Shown here piece by piece: positions 34,038-45,344 of a stretch of 64,000 bases of DNA; positions within the stretch are counted from its first letter, which is position 1, and every line of letters starts with the position of its first letter. Position numbers and translations under genes: made by a program. Source of the stretch: Myxocyprinus asiaticus (lineage: Eukaryota > Chordata > Actinopteri > Cypriniformes > Catostomidae); NCBI RefSeq assembly GCF_019703515.2, contig NC_059379.1, forward strand, positions 26,006,880 through 26,070,879, written 5' to 3'. The notes under the pieces were generated by a model, which was given only the letters and a program-made list of their open reading frames with translations, ran no database searches and had not been told where the DNA came from.

Positions 34038-34697
34038 TCAACGGAGAACAAGGGAACGCAAGATACTTGTGTCCCGCTCGTTGACCGGAAAGACTTTCAG
34101 CACCTGGCCATCATGAGCACGAGGGCCGGAAGGGCTGAGCATTGGAGAATGACCCAGTGAATGAGGAAACTGCTCTTTTATTGACAATTTGGTTGCCGGG
34201 GCCCAGAACGGGAGCTCAGAAGATTCGTCCGCTTCTGAAAGCAGAAGCCCACCCTCTGATGCTGCGACCGATAACTCATCCTCGTCGCAAGCCCTGAAAG
34301 AGACAAATCTGCCTTGAGGTGGACCACCTGCATCGCTCATGAACTCTTCCGGGCAGAACGAGCGTGCTGGAGGATGTGAGGACCGCGGAGACTGAGCCGG
34401 CGGAAACGCTCCCATATCTACATCCAGATCGCCCACGGTGCTCACCGACTCAGCCGCCTGAGATTCAACCCAGGACGGACCGGGTCGGGAAGCAGCCACA
34501 GTTGCTCTCTGCTTCACGAAGAAGGAAGAGAGCTGCGACCGCAACGTTCTCATGGGTATGTTCTCGCAGAGAGAACATGACCACTCCACAAAAGCTGCCT
34601 CGGCATGCTGGTGACCCAAGCACTCGAGACAGATTTCGTGGCCATCCGGTGGGGAGAGATATCGGCTACACCCAGTAGCACAAAGGCGAAAGGACAT
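34038..34697 (-). pseudogene. DIRS gag (copy B), N-terminal half, open
   Basis: The ATG at 34697 begins MSFRLCATGCSRYLSPPDGH, then EICLECLGHQHAEAAFVEWS with Cys and His residues that could bind zinc. An acidic, serine-rich region follows, ending in VLKVFPVNERDTSILRSLV at 34038. The 219-codon frame is uninterrupted. A TATA box lies about 245 bp upstream. The rest of this gag is missing, so the product would be truncated. I infer the role in RNA packaging from the DIRS context only. Confidence 0.6.
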
Positions 34698-34940
34698 CTT
34701 TAAAAAGATGCCAATCGTTTGTGCGAGCTCTTTTAGAGAAAATATACTCTCTTGAATATACTCTTTTTACACCTGTGGACTCAGCTGCCGAAGCGCTCAG
34801 GGGAAGCACAACACTCGACTGTGCGTGGGTGACCTCTGATATGTGCTGTAATTCCAGCAGCAGATAGCAAGGTGACAGGATGAACACAGACATGCGCTCG
34901 GCTCCGAAGAACAAGTCTGAATGTGTGGTGCACGCCATTT

Positions 34941-34949
34941 CCTTTTATA
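34941..34949 (-). promoter_or_regulatory. TATA box of DIRS copy B
   Basis: TATAAAAGG on the minus strand, about 245 bp before the gag ATG and inside the 5' terminal region. The region outward to 35095 ends in ACATTGTGTCAATGTAGTG, a palindromic motif common at fish DIRS ends as far as I recall. Confidence 0.5.
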
Positions 34950-35100
34950 CCCGTATGTCCGGGGCGGAGAGTGGCGTGCAAATTCCACTTGCCAATTTTC
35001 ATTGGCCTTTTCTGAATAAAGCAAAGGTGATTGGGGCTCTCAAGAGTGAACCCCTAGTGTCACTACATTGACACAATGTCGAGTGAGTGACAGACAGGGA

Positions 35101-37417
35101 AATAATTTACACCAAAGCAGCCTCTCCACCTCTACACCCCCAGATGTGGGCAGGGGCCAACTATTTTGAATTGATATCCACTAATTACATGTTAAAGGGA
35201 ATCCCATCTCAATAAAGCAGCTTGGAGCACCACCAATAATCTTTCTGCCTCATTAGCAGCTTTTAGTTTTGATTTCTATCTAGGCTTGCTCTCTTCTCAT
35301 CCTCAGACTCTGAACCACTTATGTAAATAGGTTATTGTGGTGGGCATTAATCTCTAACAGCACAATAGGATGTCTGTTGTATGTGTGAATTTTGATTTTA
35401 CATTTTCCGTTCTCTCTCTCACAAGTACAATCTATGCACATAAATGAGCTTTCTGGTAGCTTTTCCATTTAAAAAGGTTGTGGAACCGAGGATGGAGCCC
35501 TGAAACCATTACCTGAAGATGAAAAGAGTGTTTCAGCAGGTCTGTGCTTCTGGGATTAATGCGAACACACTTTTTAAAAAACAAGCTGCTAATGTATGAG
35601 CCTTTAGAAAGCATAATGCAGCTTAAACAGAAGGACACATTAGAAAAGTAATAATATTTAAATCATAATAATTAGCAGAAGTTGTTCAGCAAAGTGCTGC
35701 TGAGAACACAATTATTGGCAATAACAGGATTTGTTACACTTGCAGTTGACCCAAAACCGTAGTTCCAACGAAAAGTCGCAAATAGCATCGCAAAGTTTTG
35801 TGGTTGGAACTACAGTTCATTACCTGTGATTAGAAGAATAGTTTCTTGTTAGTTTGCTGTGTGGACATCATTTGACTTCGCCAATGCTTATATATCTTTC
35901 ATTCAATATATATCTTTCATTCTGTCAAGGCTTTGACCACATTTACATGCACTTAAAACGTTTTATTCTGGGGTTTTGCAGAAAGGGATGTTCCATGACG
36001 CGCTTCCTGACTCCTCCTCCACGTGACGCATGACCTTACCAACGAGCTTACGTCATCCCTCTCATGAGCGCACGTCACAGAGATGTACGGAAGCAAACAT
36101 TTGTAGTTAAAAAGTATATAAGTATCATTTTGTTTCTAAAAATAATCAATCATTAGCGTTCAGAAGAACTTTATTTGTCGACTGGAGTCATGTGGATTAT
36201 TTTGATGCACCCTAAATACTCATTTTGGATGTCAAAAAATGGAGTACATTCACTTGCATTGTTTAGAGGAGGAGGCCTGAAATGAAATCCTAAAAGTCTT
36301 AAATTCTGTTTTGATGAAGAAAGAAACTCCGATACATCTTGGATGGCCTCAGGGTGAGTAAATTATCAGCAAATTTTCATTTTTGTGTGAACTATTCCTT
36401 TAATGAACAACATGGCATACTGCTGCGAAGTGTGTGTTGACCATTGGAAAAATAAATTGGCTAATGGTACATGATTTTATGGCATTAAAATGAATCTTCA
36501 GAGCTGTAATGCAAGCACTCACTAAGATAAAGTAACACTGCTGAAGCTTTCAAGAGCATCTAATGCTCTTCCTATTTTTCTCTATGAATATAATTATTCT
36601 TAACCATTTCAACAACACTGTGCCATTATTATGAATAATGAGCATGTCAGATGTGTCTAATTGCAATAGGAAAGTGGCAGTTTATAGCTTTGTTTTAAGG
36701 ACAGAAGTGAAGAAAAGAAGGAAAAACAATGGGATAACAAAAAAGGTAAATAAGTAATGTGCTTATCAAAAATGCTAATCTAATATGAGTCATTATATAA
36801 TTATCTTGTTATTTATTATGCTATGCTGAGTAGGTAACTCCGGGCTTGGTTTATAATTTAAAGGCAGCTACTTCAAAAACATGCAATACACGTGACATGT
36901 GAAGTTGCCCTTTTTATTAACTTTTATTTTGTCCTTTCAATTTAGTTTAGCTTTCATTTGTTTTTGTTTATTTATTTACTCTATTACTTTTTTTGTTTTT
37001 TACAGTGCTTTCTGGTTTCAGTTTAGTTTTAGCTTTTAAGTAAATTTAGTTTTGATCTTAATATTTATGGGCTACCAAATGTTAATGCATTAACTGATAT
37101 CATTTAAATATGTTTAACACTTTTACATTTCTTAAGGCCATTTATTGTTATCGTTATTCAATGGCATTTTCATATTAATGAAGGTAAGCTGTAAAATTTG
37201 TTCAGATATTTTTATATTTTATAATACACTGTGTATTTACATTTTTGGGGGGTAATTTTAAGGTAATTTTGATTTTAAGTTACTGTAGTTTTGGTGTTAT
37301 GAAAATATATTTTTGTTGTGTTTTTATCTGTTTTTATTTTTATTTCAGTTGTTTTTCATTTGAAAATGTTATCATTTAGTTTTCGTTTTACATTACCTTT
37401 TTTTTTATTTTATTTTT
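35101..37417. other. Intron with several non-coding repeats
   Basis: 35755-35822 is a short fold-back (CCGTAGTTCCAAC and GTTGGAACTACAG). 35997-36405 is the second copy of the 20.72-21.13 kb repeat, ending ATTTTTGTGTGAACTATTCC. 36900-37410 is T-rich with repeated TTTAGTTTTAG motifs. I see no gene. Confidence 0.5.
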
Positions 37418-37669
37418 TTACAGGGGTCATTACATGATGAATCAAATGTTCCTTGATCTTTTGACATACAAGAGGCCATTGTACTATAAAAACATACTGT
37501 AAGTTTCAGAACTGAAGACTTCAACAACTGAAAACAGCTGATGACATTCTTTTTCCCCCAAAACCGCCGCCTGAACTTGATGAAGGACCAGAACACGAAC
37601 CTTATTCTTCTGTTGTGGAGTTTGTGGAGTATCTAGCAGAGCAATTCACAACACTGGAAAACTGGAAAA

Positions 37670-37856
37670 GATTGTGCTAAAAAGGTGGGTGTGTGTTTTT
37701 CTCAGACGGGAGTGGAGAACAAGTGTAGGATAGTGGAAGAAAGATTGACTTACCAGATAGAGAGGGAATGTGAAAGAATCCAGAAAAAACTTGAACTCAG
37801 CATTCAAGACTTGGGCAAGTCAATGGTAGATTGTTTGAAGAGACATGATCCCTAGA
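37670..37856 (+). pseudogene. Unidentified coding-like remnant inside the TTAA transposon
   Basis: The frame reads KKVGVCFSQTGVENKCRIVE, then ERECERIQKKLELSIQDLGK and SMVDCLKRHDP before a TAG. The charged helical character looks like real protein, and a related string of stops and short frames continues to 38100. I do not recognise the family. It could be part of the transposase of the surrounding element or a captured gene piece. Confidence 0.35.
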
Positions 37857-38617
37857 TTGACAAGTTAAAAGCCATTATTACTCTCATGTGAACACCAATA
37901 CATCCACCTCAAAGCTCACTTATTTCTCCATCAGTTTCCAAAGTCAAGAACCAAACCTACAATGTTCAAAGGCTGTTGAAACTTGTTGGAATTTGTGGAA
38001 CTTGTGATGTCACAGGGACCAAATACATCTGCATATGACTGCCTCCAGCAAGACATCAATGCCTATTTTTTTGTCATTGCACCTTGCCTTGCAAGAGGAT
38101 AGAGGGCCTGTCATGAGAGATTCATTGACAGCAAGGGGACTTACACAGGACACCTTCATGTGCCTATCTGGATTTAAACATTTTTTTTAAATAAACCTGC
38201 ACTAGATGAACAGCTTTGACCATTATCATGCGTCTCGTGCCACTTTTAAAAGATGCAATGTCAAGTTAGAACTCTAAAAATGAGACCTCCATCCTGTTTC
38301 ATCTTGCTGTTTGCTGTTGTGCTGTTTTGAAGACATCCCATCTGTGCTATTTTTAATTGTTGGTCTTTTGTAAACATCCACTAGATGGATGTCTTTGATC
38401 ATTTCGATGCATTTCCGGCGATGTGCACCACCTTTTAAGAGTAGTACAAGAGCAACTTTTATAAATATGTCTCATTCAGCTGCTGTCACTGTCTGAGAGA
38501 ACCACATACCATTCTGTGTGTAAACAAACACAGAAGATGTGAGTTGTCGCTCCTGTGAAGACCAGTGTCTCTGCTTTGACCTGTTGAAGCATCCAACATC
38601 ACAATGGATTGTATTAC

Positions 38618-38703
38618 TGTAACGGGGTTCTTACAATGGGCAAGGAGGAGGCAGGAAATGGCAGAACAGTTAACATAACTGTAATGACAGAGAGAAACTG
38701 AAA

Positions 38704-38741
<38 letters not shown>

Positions 38742-39369
38742 AACTGGTGCCTCTGGCTCCTTCCTGGAGGGAAGGTGTTGCACTTCCGGCTGTCCTTCTG
38801 CTGGCAGGTCTTCCCCACCTCTCTGGAGCCCTGGGAGAGACGAGGGTAGGGAGAGGGCAGAGGGAAGTAGCGAGGGGGAGGGACAGAGAGAGAGAGAGAG
38901 AGAGAAACTCGCTCGCCGGTCCCTGGACACACAATTGCCTGGTCCTCAGCCAGTCCTCCGTCCTCTGGCAGATGACTGCCGCTCCTCCCCTGGTGGAAGG
39001 CAGCGAGTCCTCCGACCCCTGGTGGAAGGTCATGGCTCCTCTGCTTCCTGGCGGACGGCTGCGGCTCCTCCGTTTCCTGGCAGACAGCAGCAGCAAGGGC
39101 TCCATGACAGCGCATCCCTCCTCCTTCCTGGGTTTTGGTACCAGTTGAACGGGGTTCTTACGATGGGCAAGGAGGAGGCGGGAACCGGCAGAACAGTCAA
39201 CATAACTTTAATGACATAAAGAAACTGTAACATAACATAAAACACACAAAAACGCACACACACAGTGGCGGCACCTCCGGTCCGTCTTTATCTCCCTCCT
39301 GGCTGATTAGGACAATTCAGCGCTGGGCGTGTGTCCTCACGGCCCGGCCACACCCTCCTCCTTGTCACA
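38618..39369 (-). mobile_element. Small non-autonomous Gmr1-related LTR element
   Basis: ATTAC is duplicated at 38613-38617 and 39370-39374. The 5' LTR (minus strand) is about 39147-39369, beginning TGTGACAAGGAGGAGGGTG; the partial 3' LTR is 38618-38700, sharing GGGCAAGGAGGAGGC. After the 5' LTR comes a tRNA-type PBS (TGGTACCAAAACCCAGGAAG). The ~400 bp interior is a scrambled gag piece with GA runs at 38886 and 38708-38740. It has no pol. Confidence 0.75.
38708..38740. repeat. (TC)n microsatellite
   Basis: About 16 TC units at the point where the 3' LTR of the small LTR element breaks off. Confidence 0.95.
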
Positions 39370-40001
39370 ATTACGTTTGCTTATTCAGAACATTTCGGCA
39401 TGGATTGGATGTTTTGTCTCATACCAGCGACGATTGCTTGTGAACCAGTCACAATATAATATAAGATTTGCAAAGGCACTGTTATTGAAAGATGGGGCAG
39501 TTAAACACTACCAGACCCGTGAGTAAACCGTTTCATTCATGATTGTTTCAAATGTCATGACTGTTTGATAGTTGCTGCACTTGAGTGGACATTTTTATAC
39601 ATTTCGATAAAAAATGTTGGGAGTACGTTGTGTTAACCCTGAAATATAGTTTTATAAATTATAATGTGAAGCTTGTTCATTTTCTTCCGACTGAGTTTCA
39701 AATATGGCTGTATTTGAGGGGCTGCACGATGTTAGCCAATCAGAACAGTGGGCATTTACATTGATGTCTCTAAGGGCCAGATAGCTTAAAACTGAGCATT
39801 TCAGACAGAGGGCCAGAGACAGGGTGGAAAATGATCATATATTATTAAATTATGACTGTTTTGGTGCAAAAAAAACAAAAAACTTTACTGACATTATAAG
39901 TGGACCTCGGGAGATAATAAAATTATAAAGAAAGAGTATGTCATGACCCCTTTAATTCACAAAGATAACACTGTTTTGAAAAGGCACATGAACTGACGCA
40001 T

Positions 40002-40223
40002 CCGAGTAGTGGTAGTGTTGAGCTTCTCCAAGCCGTATTCCAGTCGTTCCATCTTGGTGGTGAGATCCTGTCTCTTGAGAGCCAGCAAGTTGTGATACAG
40101 CTGAAAGGACTTGGGCATTGTGTAGTTATATCGCCACTCATTGGCTAGGTAGTCCCTTGAGGTCTTATTCATGCTTACATGTATGTAGACCATGAATTTA
40201 CTCACCGAGTCCTTTACCTCTGT
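40002..40223 (-). pseudogene. Dynein exon remnant 6, end of AAA4 to base of stalk
   Basis: After a CTAG acceptor the exon reads TEVKDSVSKFMVYIHVSMNK, TSRDYLANEWRYNYTMPKSF and LTTKMERLEYGLEKLNTTTT. Compared with the family, about four codons are missing after KSF, an in-frame loss. At the end, where CAG/GT is expected, the sequence reads CGG/ATGCGT, so the donor GT is gone. Otherwise the 74 codons are open. Confidence 0.9.
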
Positions 40224-41480
40224 CTAGATATGTGAGAAAATTTACAATGGAGTTCATACATGACATACAGGCTAAATTACCAGCATTTTGCTAAAAATGT
40301 CATTCTGTCCTACTGGGCCATCAAAGCCATTTCATTTTCCCTTGAAATATAATGCAGAGACTGGTTGCAAATCGCCTTGCCCAATCTAATTATTTTCTTC
40401 GTAACTTTAGGCGCCCCGAACTTGCAAAAAATTACACGCTGCATTGAGCGGTATTTGCACCTGAATCTGTACAGTCGGTCTCATTTTGAGATTGCACTGA
40501 GAAGTATTATTGTGGTAAGAGGAGGTTTGATCCTGTCTTAAAAAATCTCTTTCCAGTTGAGACTTTCTGAAAGCTTTAGATTGAGAGAATTTGTTTATAT
40601 TGTTTATTGGTTCTATAGTCCCTATTAACCCAGGTCAAAATGCTTTTGATGCTGTTGAAAACGGCAAACTTTGGGGTCCCTGTAAACCATGAGTCGGGGC
40701 ACAAGTGGTATTGTCTAGGGGTGGGAATTGCCATAGACCTCCCGATTTGATATTACAACGAAATTTAGTTGCAGATTCAATATGTATAGCGATTTTTATT
40801 TATTTAATTCTTAATTTTATTTATTTATTTTTTTTAAATATTGCAATTCCATTCATCTAGCGATTTAATGTAACGACACATTTACTGTAGCTGTGTTTAG
40901 AAAGATTTTTTTTTTTGAAGAACAGTTGTGTCTGACATGATATTTGTTTCGCTCTGCAATTTAGAATTTGCAGGTAAAAAGTAGGGATGTGCAAAACTAC
41001 CAATTTTCATAATCGACTAGTCGGAGCTATGTCTGAGCTATTAGTCGACTAGTCAGTGTTAAGGAAGCTATATATAATTTGCTGAATTATGTCCATGTGA
41101 CCCTGATCAAATGTATTTCATGGATATATGGACGCTATGCACAGCCCTTTAACATTGTAATAAACTGATATTTAACCAATAAATAGGCTAAATATCTATA
41201 ACCTCTTATCGTGCAAATCTATCATAGTAAGAAATAAGAGGCTCCAATACAGTGCGACACAAAACCACTCATGCACATCCTGGATGCACAATGAAGCACT
41301 TCAGTATAACCGAAGCACTTGATGTCACTGACCGACTGACCTACCTACGTAGACGATTTAAAATCATTTGTCTCAAGATTCGCGATTTGTAACAGAATCT
41401 ATTGTGTAGTTTGATTAAATATGATTGTAAATTGTGCATAAAAATTAAATAAATAATTGTATTTAGAACCCCTGTGAGCA
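40224..41480. repeat. Intron with hAT-like MITE pieces
   Basis: TAGGGGTGGGAATTGCCATA at 40716 and TAGGGATGTGCAAAACTACC at 40982 look like starts of non-autonomous hAT elements (the second holds CGACTAGTCG palindromes near 41013 and 41044). Ends were not paired. No gene. Confidence 0.45.
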
Positions 41481-42313
41481 AGCTGAAGGTGACTGTGGCA
41501 AGGAACTCAAAACTTCATAAGATGTTGGTTAATGGAGAAAAATAACCTTTGGAGAAACCAGGCTCACTGTGGGGGCCAGTTCCCCTCTGGCTAAACAACC
41601 TGAATATAATGCCAATATTAGTTATTTGTGTGCAGTGCAAGTCATGGTTTAAAATTTGTAAATTAAGTAAGCCTTAAGGTCCAGTGTTTAAAAAAGAAAA
41701 GATTTTTTATGAACTTTAAGATTAATGACTAATGTCTTTGAAGTCCATCCTGGATTAACTGCACGAATTCACATAGATGCACTGTTCTTTGTTAGTTGGC
41801 TGATAAAGGCTTTTGTTGGTAGTTAAATGATAATCTATGTATTCCATTTCAAGAGTGTAGTCCATCAATAGACAAAGGTGATGCAGGCATAGATCAATGA
41901 GGTGCATCGCAGTTCAACCAGCAGGTCATTTCGGTGAGGTTCGGTGGGGACCATCCTAAGTCCAAGGTTCAGGCAGTGGCATATGAAGTATCCGATGTCT
42001 TACAGTTGGAATTATCATCAGTTCATCCTCTGAAGTCAAAAGACTGAAGTGATGTCTGGCTAGCACCGGCTGTAGTTTGTCGTCATCACTCAGTAACACG
42101 AAGCAGTGGAGTCCGACACCAAGCAGGAACGGAGCTGGATCTGGCCGGCTCTGGTAACCTCGGGATATAAATCCCGATGTTGAGAAATGAAAACAAATAG
42201 AATAATATTAGCGTAGATGCCATTCAATTTTATTCAGAGTTATAGATCATGATAGATGTTTCTGGTTCCGGCAGACCTAATTAAAGCAGCCTAATTGTGA
42301 GTTGAAGGATAAA

Positions 42314-43120
42314 TTAGTTGAATGCCTGGCTAAATAGATGAGTCTTTAGTCTAGACTTAATCTGAGTGAGTGTGTCTGCATCCCGAACAGTGTTAGGTAA
42401 ACTATTCCATTGTTTAGGAGCCAAATATGAAAAGGATCTACCTCCTTTTGTGGATTTTGATATTCTTGGAATTATTAACAAGCCAGAATTTTGTGATCGT
42501 AATGAATGTGACGGAATATAGCGTGTCAGAAGGTCACTTAAGTAATGTGGAGCTAGACCATTCGAAGCTTTGTAAGTAGTTAACAGAATTTTAAAATGAA
42601 TAAGAAATTTAACAGGTAGCCAATGTAACAACGATAAAATTGGGTTTATATGTTCATATTTATTGGTTGTAGTCAGCACTCTGGCAGCTGCATTTTGAAC
42701 CAGTTGAAGTTTATTTATTGATCTTGCTGGACATCCTCCCAGTAATGCATTACAATAATCAAGTCTTGAGGTCATGAAAACATGAATTAGTTTTTCAGCA
42801 TCAGCAACAGACAGCATGTGTCATAACTTAGAAACATTTCTGAGGTGGAAGAATTCTGTTCTACAAACATTGGAAATTTGATTTTCAAAGGACAGATTGG
42901 AATCAAATATAACACCTACGTTATTTGCTGTAGAAGACAACGTGAGAGTCAAATTATATTTTAGCGGCTTATTTTTAGAGGTTTTTGGTCCAATAATTAG
43001 TACCTCTGTTTTGTCGGAATTGAGTAGAATGAAATTTCTGGCCATCCAATCTTTGATTTCATTGATACACTCTGCTAATTTGGAGAATTGTGAATTTCTG
43101 TTGGGAAACTTATTCCATGA
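42314..43120 (-). pseudogene. L2-like RT C-terminal part
   Basis: DWMARNFILLNSDKTEVLII, FHLRNVSKL, FMTSRLDYCNALLGG, KLQLVQNAAARVLTTTNKYE and LSLLHWLPVKFLIHFKILL are the conserved post-catalytic motifs of L2/CR1-type RTs. TKGGRSFSYLAPKQWNSLP and SRLKTHLFSQAFN finish the frame. A one-step frame change near 42820 separates two blocks. Without the YxDD core the piece has no activity. Confidence 0.8.
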
Positions 43121-43129
43121 TTCCTGACA

Positions 43130-43680
43130 GTAGTGGCTTGAGTCTCTATTTCCACATTCCTTACGATAGAATCACCAATTATTAAGGCTCTCAATATGAT
43201 TCTTAGTGGGTGCATCACTGAGTGGGGAGAATCAATTGGAAACCCTAACAGGAAAAGGAGAGTGATGTTGCTTTGCTGAGTGAGTATGCCGCCAAGACGT
43301 CACCCAAACGCCCTGCTGCGGGGGCTCTACATCTGGAACCAAAGTGTGTGTGTGTTGCTCGCTGTACTACTGGCTTCTCTTTCTCATTGACCTCCACTAG
43401 CGTTTGGATGCGTGTCTCTAACTCATTAACCTTCTCCGTTAGCCTGACTTATTCCTTACATTTATCACATGTATGTCCCTCACTGCTGACAGAAGAAGCT
43501 ATAGTAAACGTGGCATGCAATGCAGGAAGAAATAGCATGAGCGGATGCCATGACTTACCACAATTGTTTGATTTTATGTTGTTATGGTTGTTCTTGAACG
43601 ACGAGGGTTTGAGATTGATGTGGTTCGATGTAGTTCCTGATCAGCAGGGGTTCTCTATAAATACATTTATGCTGTAAACA
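43130..43680 (-). pseudogene. L2-like ORF1 with SGNH-type motif
   Basis: A coiled-coil-like segment, RLTEKVNELETRIQTLVE (about 43390-43450), is followed by IIGDSIVRNVEIE (about 43150-43190). GDS-I-RN is the SGNH/esterase-type start known in ORF1 of some LINEs. The catalytic end of such a domain is absent because the sequence jumps to RT. Stops interrupt between the two motifs. Confidence 0.55.
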
Positions 43681-43729
43681 CATGGTATATTTGTGACTCC
43701 TACACAGAGTAAAATTGCTAGAGAGGCAA

Positions 43730-44254
43730 ATTTAAAGGGACAGTTTACCCAAAAATGAAAATTATCTTATCATTTACTCACCCTCATGCCATCCCCTATG
43801 TGTATGACTTTCTTCAGCGGAACATAAACGAAGATTTTTATATGATAGGTGTGGGTGAGAAACAGATAAACAGATAAGTCCTTTTTTACTCTAAATATCC
43901 ACTTTAACTTTCAGATGAGTAAGTGAAAGTGGAGATTTAGAGTAAGAAAAAAAGGACTTACATTTTGAACTGTTTCTCACCCACACCAATTATATCGCTT
44001 CCGAAGATATGGATTTAACCACTAGAGTCTAATGGATTACTTCTGTGTTTCTTTTATGTGATTTTTGGAGCTACAGAGGCCTGATCACCATTCATTTGCA
44101 TTGTAAAGACCTACAGAGCTGAGATATTCTACTAAAAATCATAATTTGTGTTCTGCTGAAGAGAGAAAGTCATACACATCTGGGATGGCATGAGGTTGAG
44201 TAAAAGATGTGAGAATTTTCATTTTTGGGTGAACTTTCACTTTAAAGATTAGGT
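43730..44254. mobile_element. Palindromic MITE (same family as 7142-7731)
   Basis: Starts TTAAAGGGACAGTTTACCC and ends GTGAACTTTCACTTTAA. Internal halves mirror each other around 43880-43980 (GTGGGTGAGAAACAG and its inverse). Confidence 0.75.
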
Positions 44255-44531
44255 TCACCCAAAAAGGAAAGTTTTGAAATCAATTACTCACCCTCATGTT
44301 GTTCCAAACCCATATGTCTTTGTTTCTTTCACGGAACACAATAGGAGATCTTAGCCAGAATGACAGCATCAGTCACCATAGTTTCCATACTTTTATTGTA
44401 TGAAAAATTAAATAAAAAAATATATAATTCAGCTTAACATCTACTTTTGTGTTCCACAGAAAACAGTCAGTCAGGGTTGGAACAACATAAGGTGAGTCAG
44501 TTATAGCAGAATTTTTATTTTTGGGTAAACT
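44255..44531. repeat. Second MITE family next to the first
   Basis: Begins AGATTAGGTTCACCC and contains TCACCCTCATGTTGTTCCAA and ACATCTACTTTTGTGTTCCA. The same two MITE families lie side by side at 7142-7835. Confidence 0.65.
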
Positions 44532-44601
44532 AGCCTATGCCATATTTAGGGTTAGTGGTAGGACTGTGGGGGTCACATTCGCCACTGAGTGGGTGACTTA
44601 C

Positions 44602-44756
44602 CTCAATGTGCTTGACCTCCCATAAAACCCTCAGACTGACCGACTCCAGCGCCTCCTGTGGCCACTCATGGAACCAGTCAATGGCAGTGCAGTTGACCAC
44701 TGCAGGAAACTTTCTACCATGCACCCTGAGCTTGCTACCCACAGGAGAGAAATAAC
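44602..44756 (-). pseudogene. Dynein exon remnant 5, AAA4
   Basis: The piece reads [20 protein letters not shown], then [20 protein letters not shown] and [11 protein letters not shown] before a good donor, GAG/GTAAGT. CFSPVG and [12 protein letters not shown] are strongly conserved in axonemal dyneins. Upstream of the first cysteine codon there is no AG for about 55 nt, so the acceptor is lost. Confidence 0.9.
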
Positions 44757-45212
44757 AATGTTCAGTTATAACAGAAAACAAAATGATTAAGTTTGTAAGA
44801 GACAGAACTGGCCCAACAGGTGACAGTTCTATCAGCTGGCCTGAAACTCTTTCACACTCACCTCGGGTGATAGGACCATAGTTATTGTTGAGCCCTGACC
44901 ATGACCATTACACACCCCCAAAAACACTATACATTACACATCATTAGACACATGCAAAAACAAAGATGCCCCCTACTGCCATCTTCCCATGCACTGTACA
45001 ACACACAGCAGAATCAGCCCCCGGTCAGCCTCCCTTGAGACGTGAGTCTGCTTATGTTTATCTTGTTACATTGCAAGAGCTGGGAACTCAGTGTTTGAAG
45101 CTTGACCAAAAGGCATTTACAGAGGGTGTATAGAGCTTAATGTTTCTCAGAGGCTGTAGGAGCTGCACTGTGATGAATGTTCATGATGTTCATGAATCAT
45201 TCTTGCTCACAC

Positions 45213-45344
45213 ATTTTAAGTTGCCTTCGGACATGGTCGATAAAGAACTTCCAGCAGTTTACCCTGGTGTCCTTCAGACCCATGCCCCACACTTCATTCC
45301 TCAAAGAACTGATGATGTTCTCCACCTCGTCATCAGGATTTCAC
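45213..45344 (-). pseudogene. Dynein exon remnant 4, AAA4, frameshifted
   Basis: After a CACAG acceptor the first codons give GEI; then the frame must change to read DDEVENIISSLRNEVWGMG and LKDTRVNCWKFFIDHVRRQ. Relative to the family a segment of about four residues (13 bases) is missing, which shifts the frame. The 3' end, CTTAAAATGTGTGAG, has no normal AG/GT donor. Confidence 0.85.

Larger units (their letters stand above)
29770..35100 (-). mobile_element. Chimeric DIRS-like element
   Basis: Minus-strand order: 5' region with promoter (35.1-34.7 kb), gag B (34.7-34.04 kb), leader with a donor-like site (34.0 kb), a short RNase H piece (33.8 kb), a second gag (33.8-32.8 kb), RT/RNase H (32.2-30.4 kb), a recombinase remnant (30.37-30.12 kb) and terminal repeats (30.06-29.77 kb). 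Two gags and a stray RNase H start show that at least two DIRS copies are joined with deletions. Confidence 0.75.
37418..39956. mobile_element. TTAA-type DNA transposon remnant
   Basis: The left end reads TTACAGGGGTCATTACATGA and the right end TGTCATGACCCCTTTAA, an inverted pair with a probable TTAA target (left copy mutated to TTAC). The interior includes coding-like pieces at 37670-37856 and 39380-39526 that I cannot assign. The TTAA target fits piggyBac or Kolobok. A small LTR element (38618-39369) is nested in it. Confidence 0.6.
41480..43680 (-). mobile_element. L2-like LINE with internal deletion
   Basis: On the minus strand an ORF1-like part (43680-43130) is joined directly to the RT C-terminus (43120-42314), followed by a 3' UTR to about 41480. 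The middle of the element, with endonuclease and RT catalytic core, is missing. The 3' UTR resembles the tail at 29.5 kb. Confidence 0.75.

Noticed and set aside
38486..39115. 209-codon minus-strand frame
   Set aside because: It runs through a partial LTR and two GA microsatellites; the gag-like part is scrambled and not a gene.
43273..43677. 134-codon plus-strand frame
   Set aside because: It is antisense to the LINE ORF1 segment and shows no protein-like motif.
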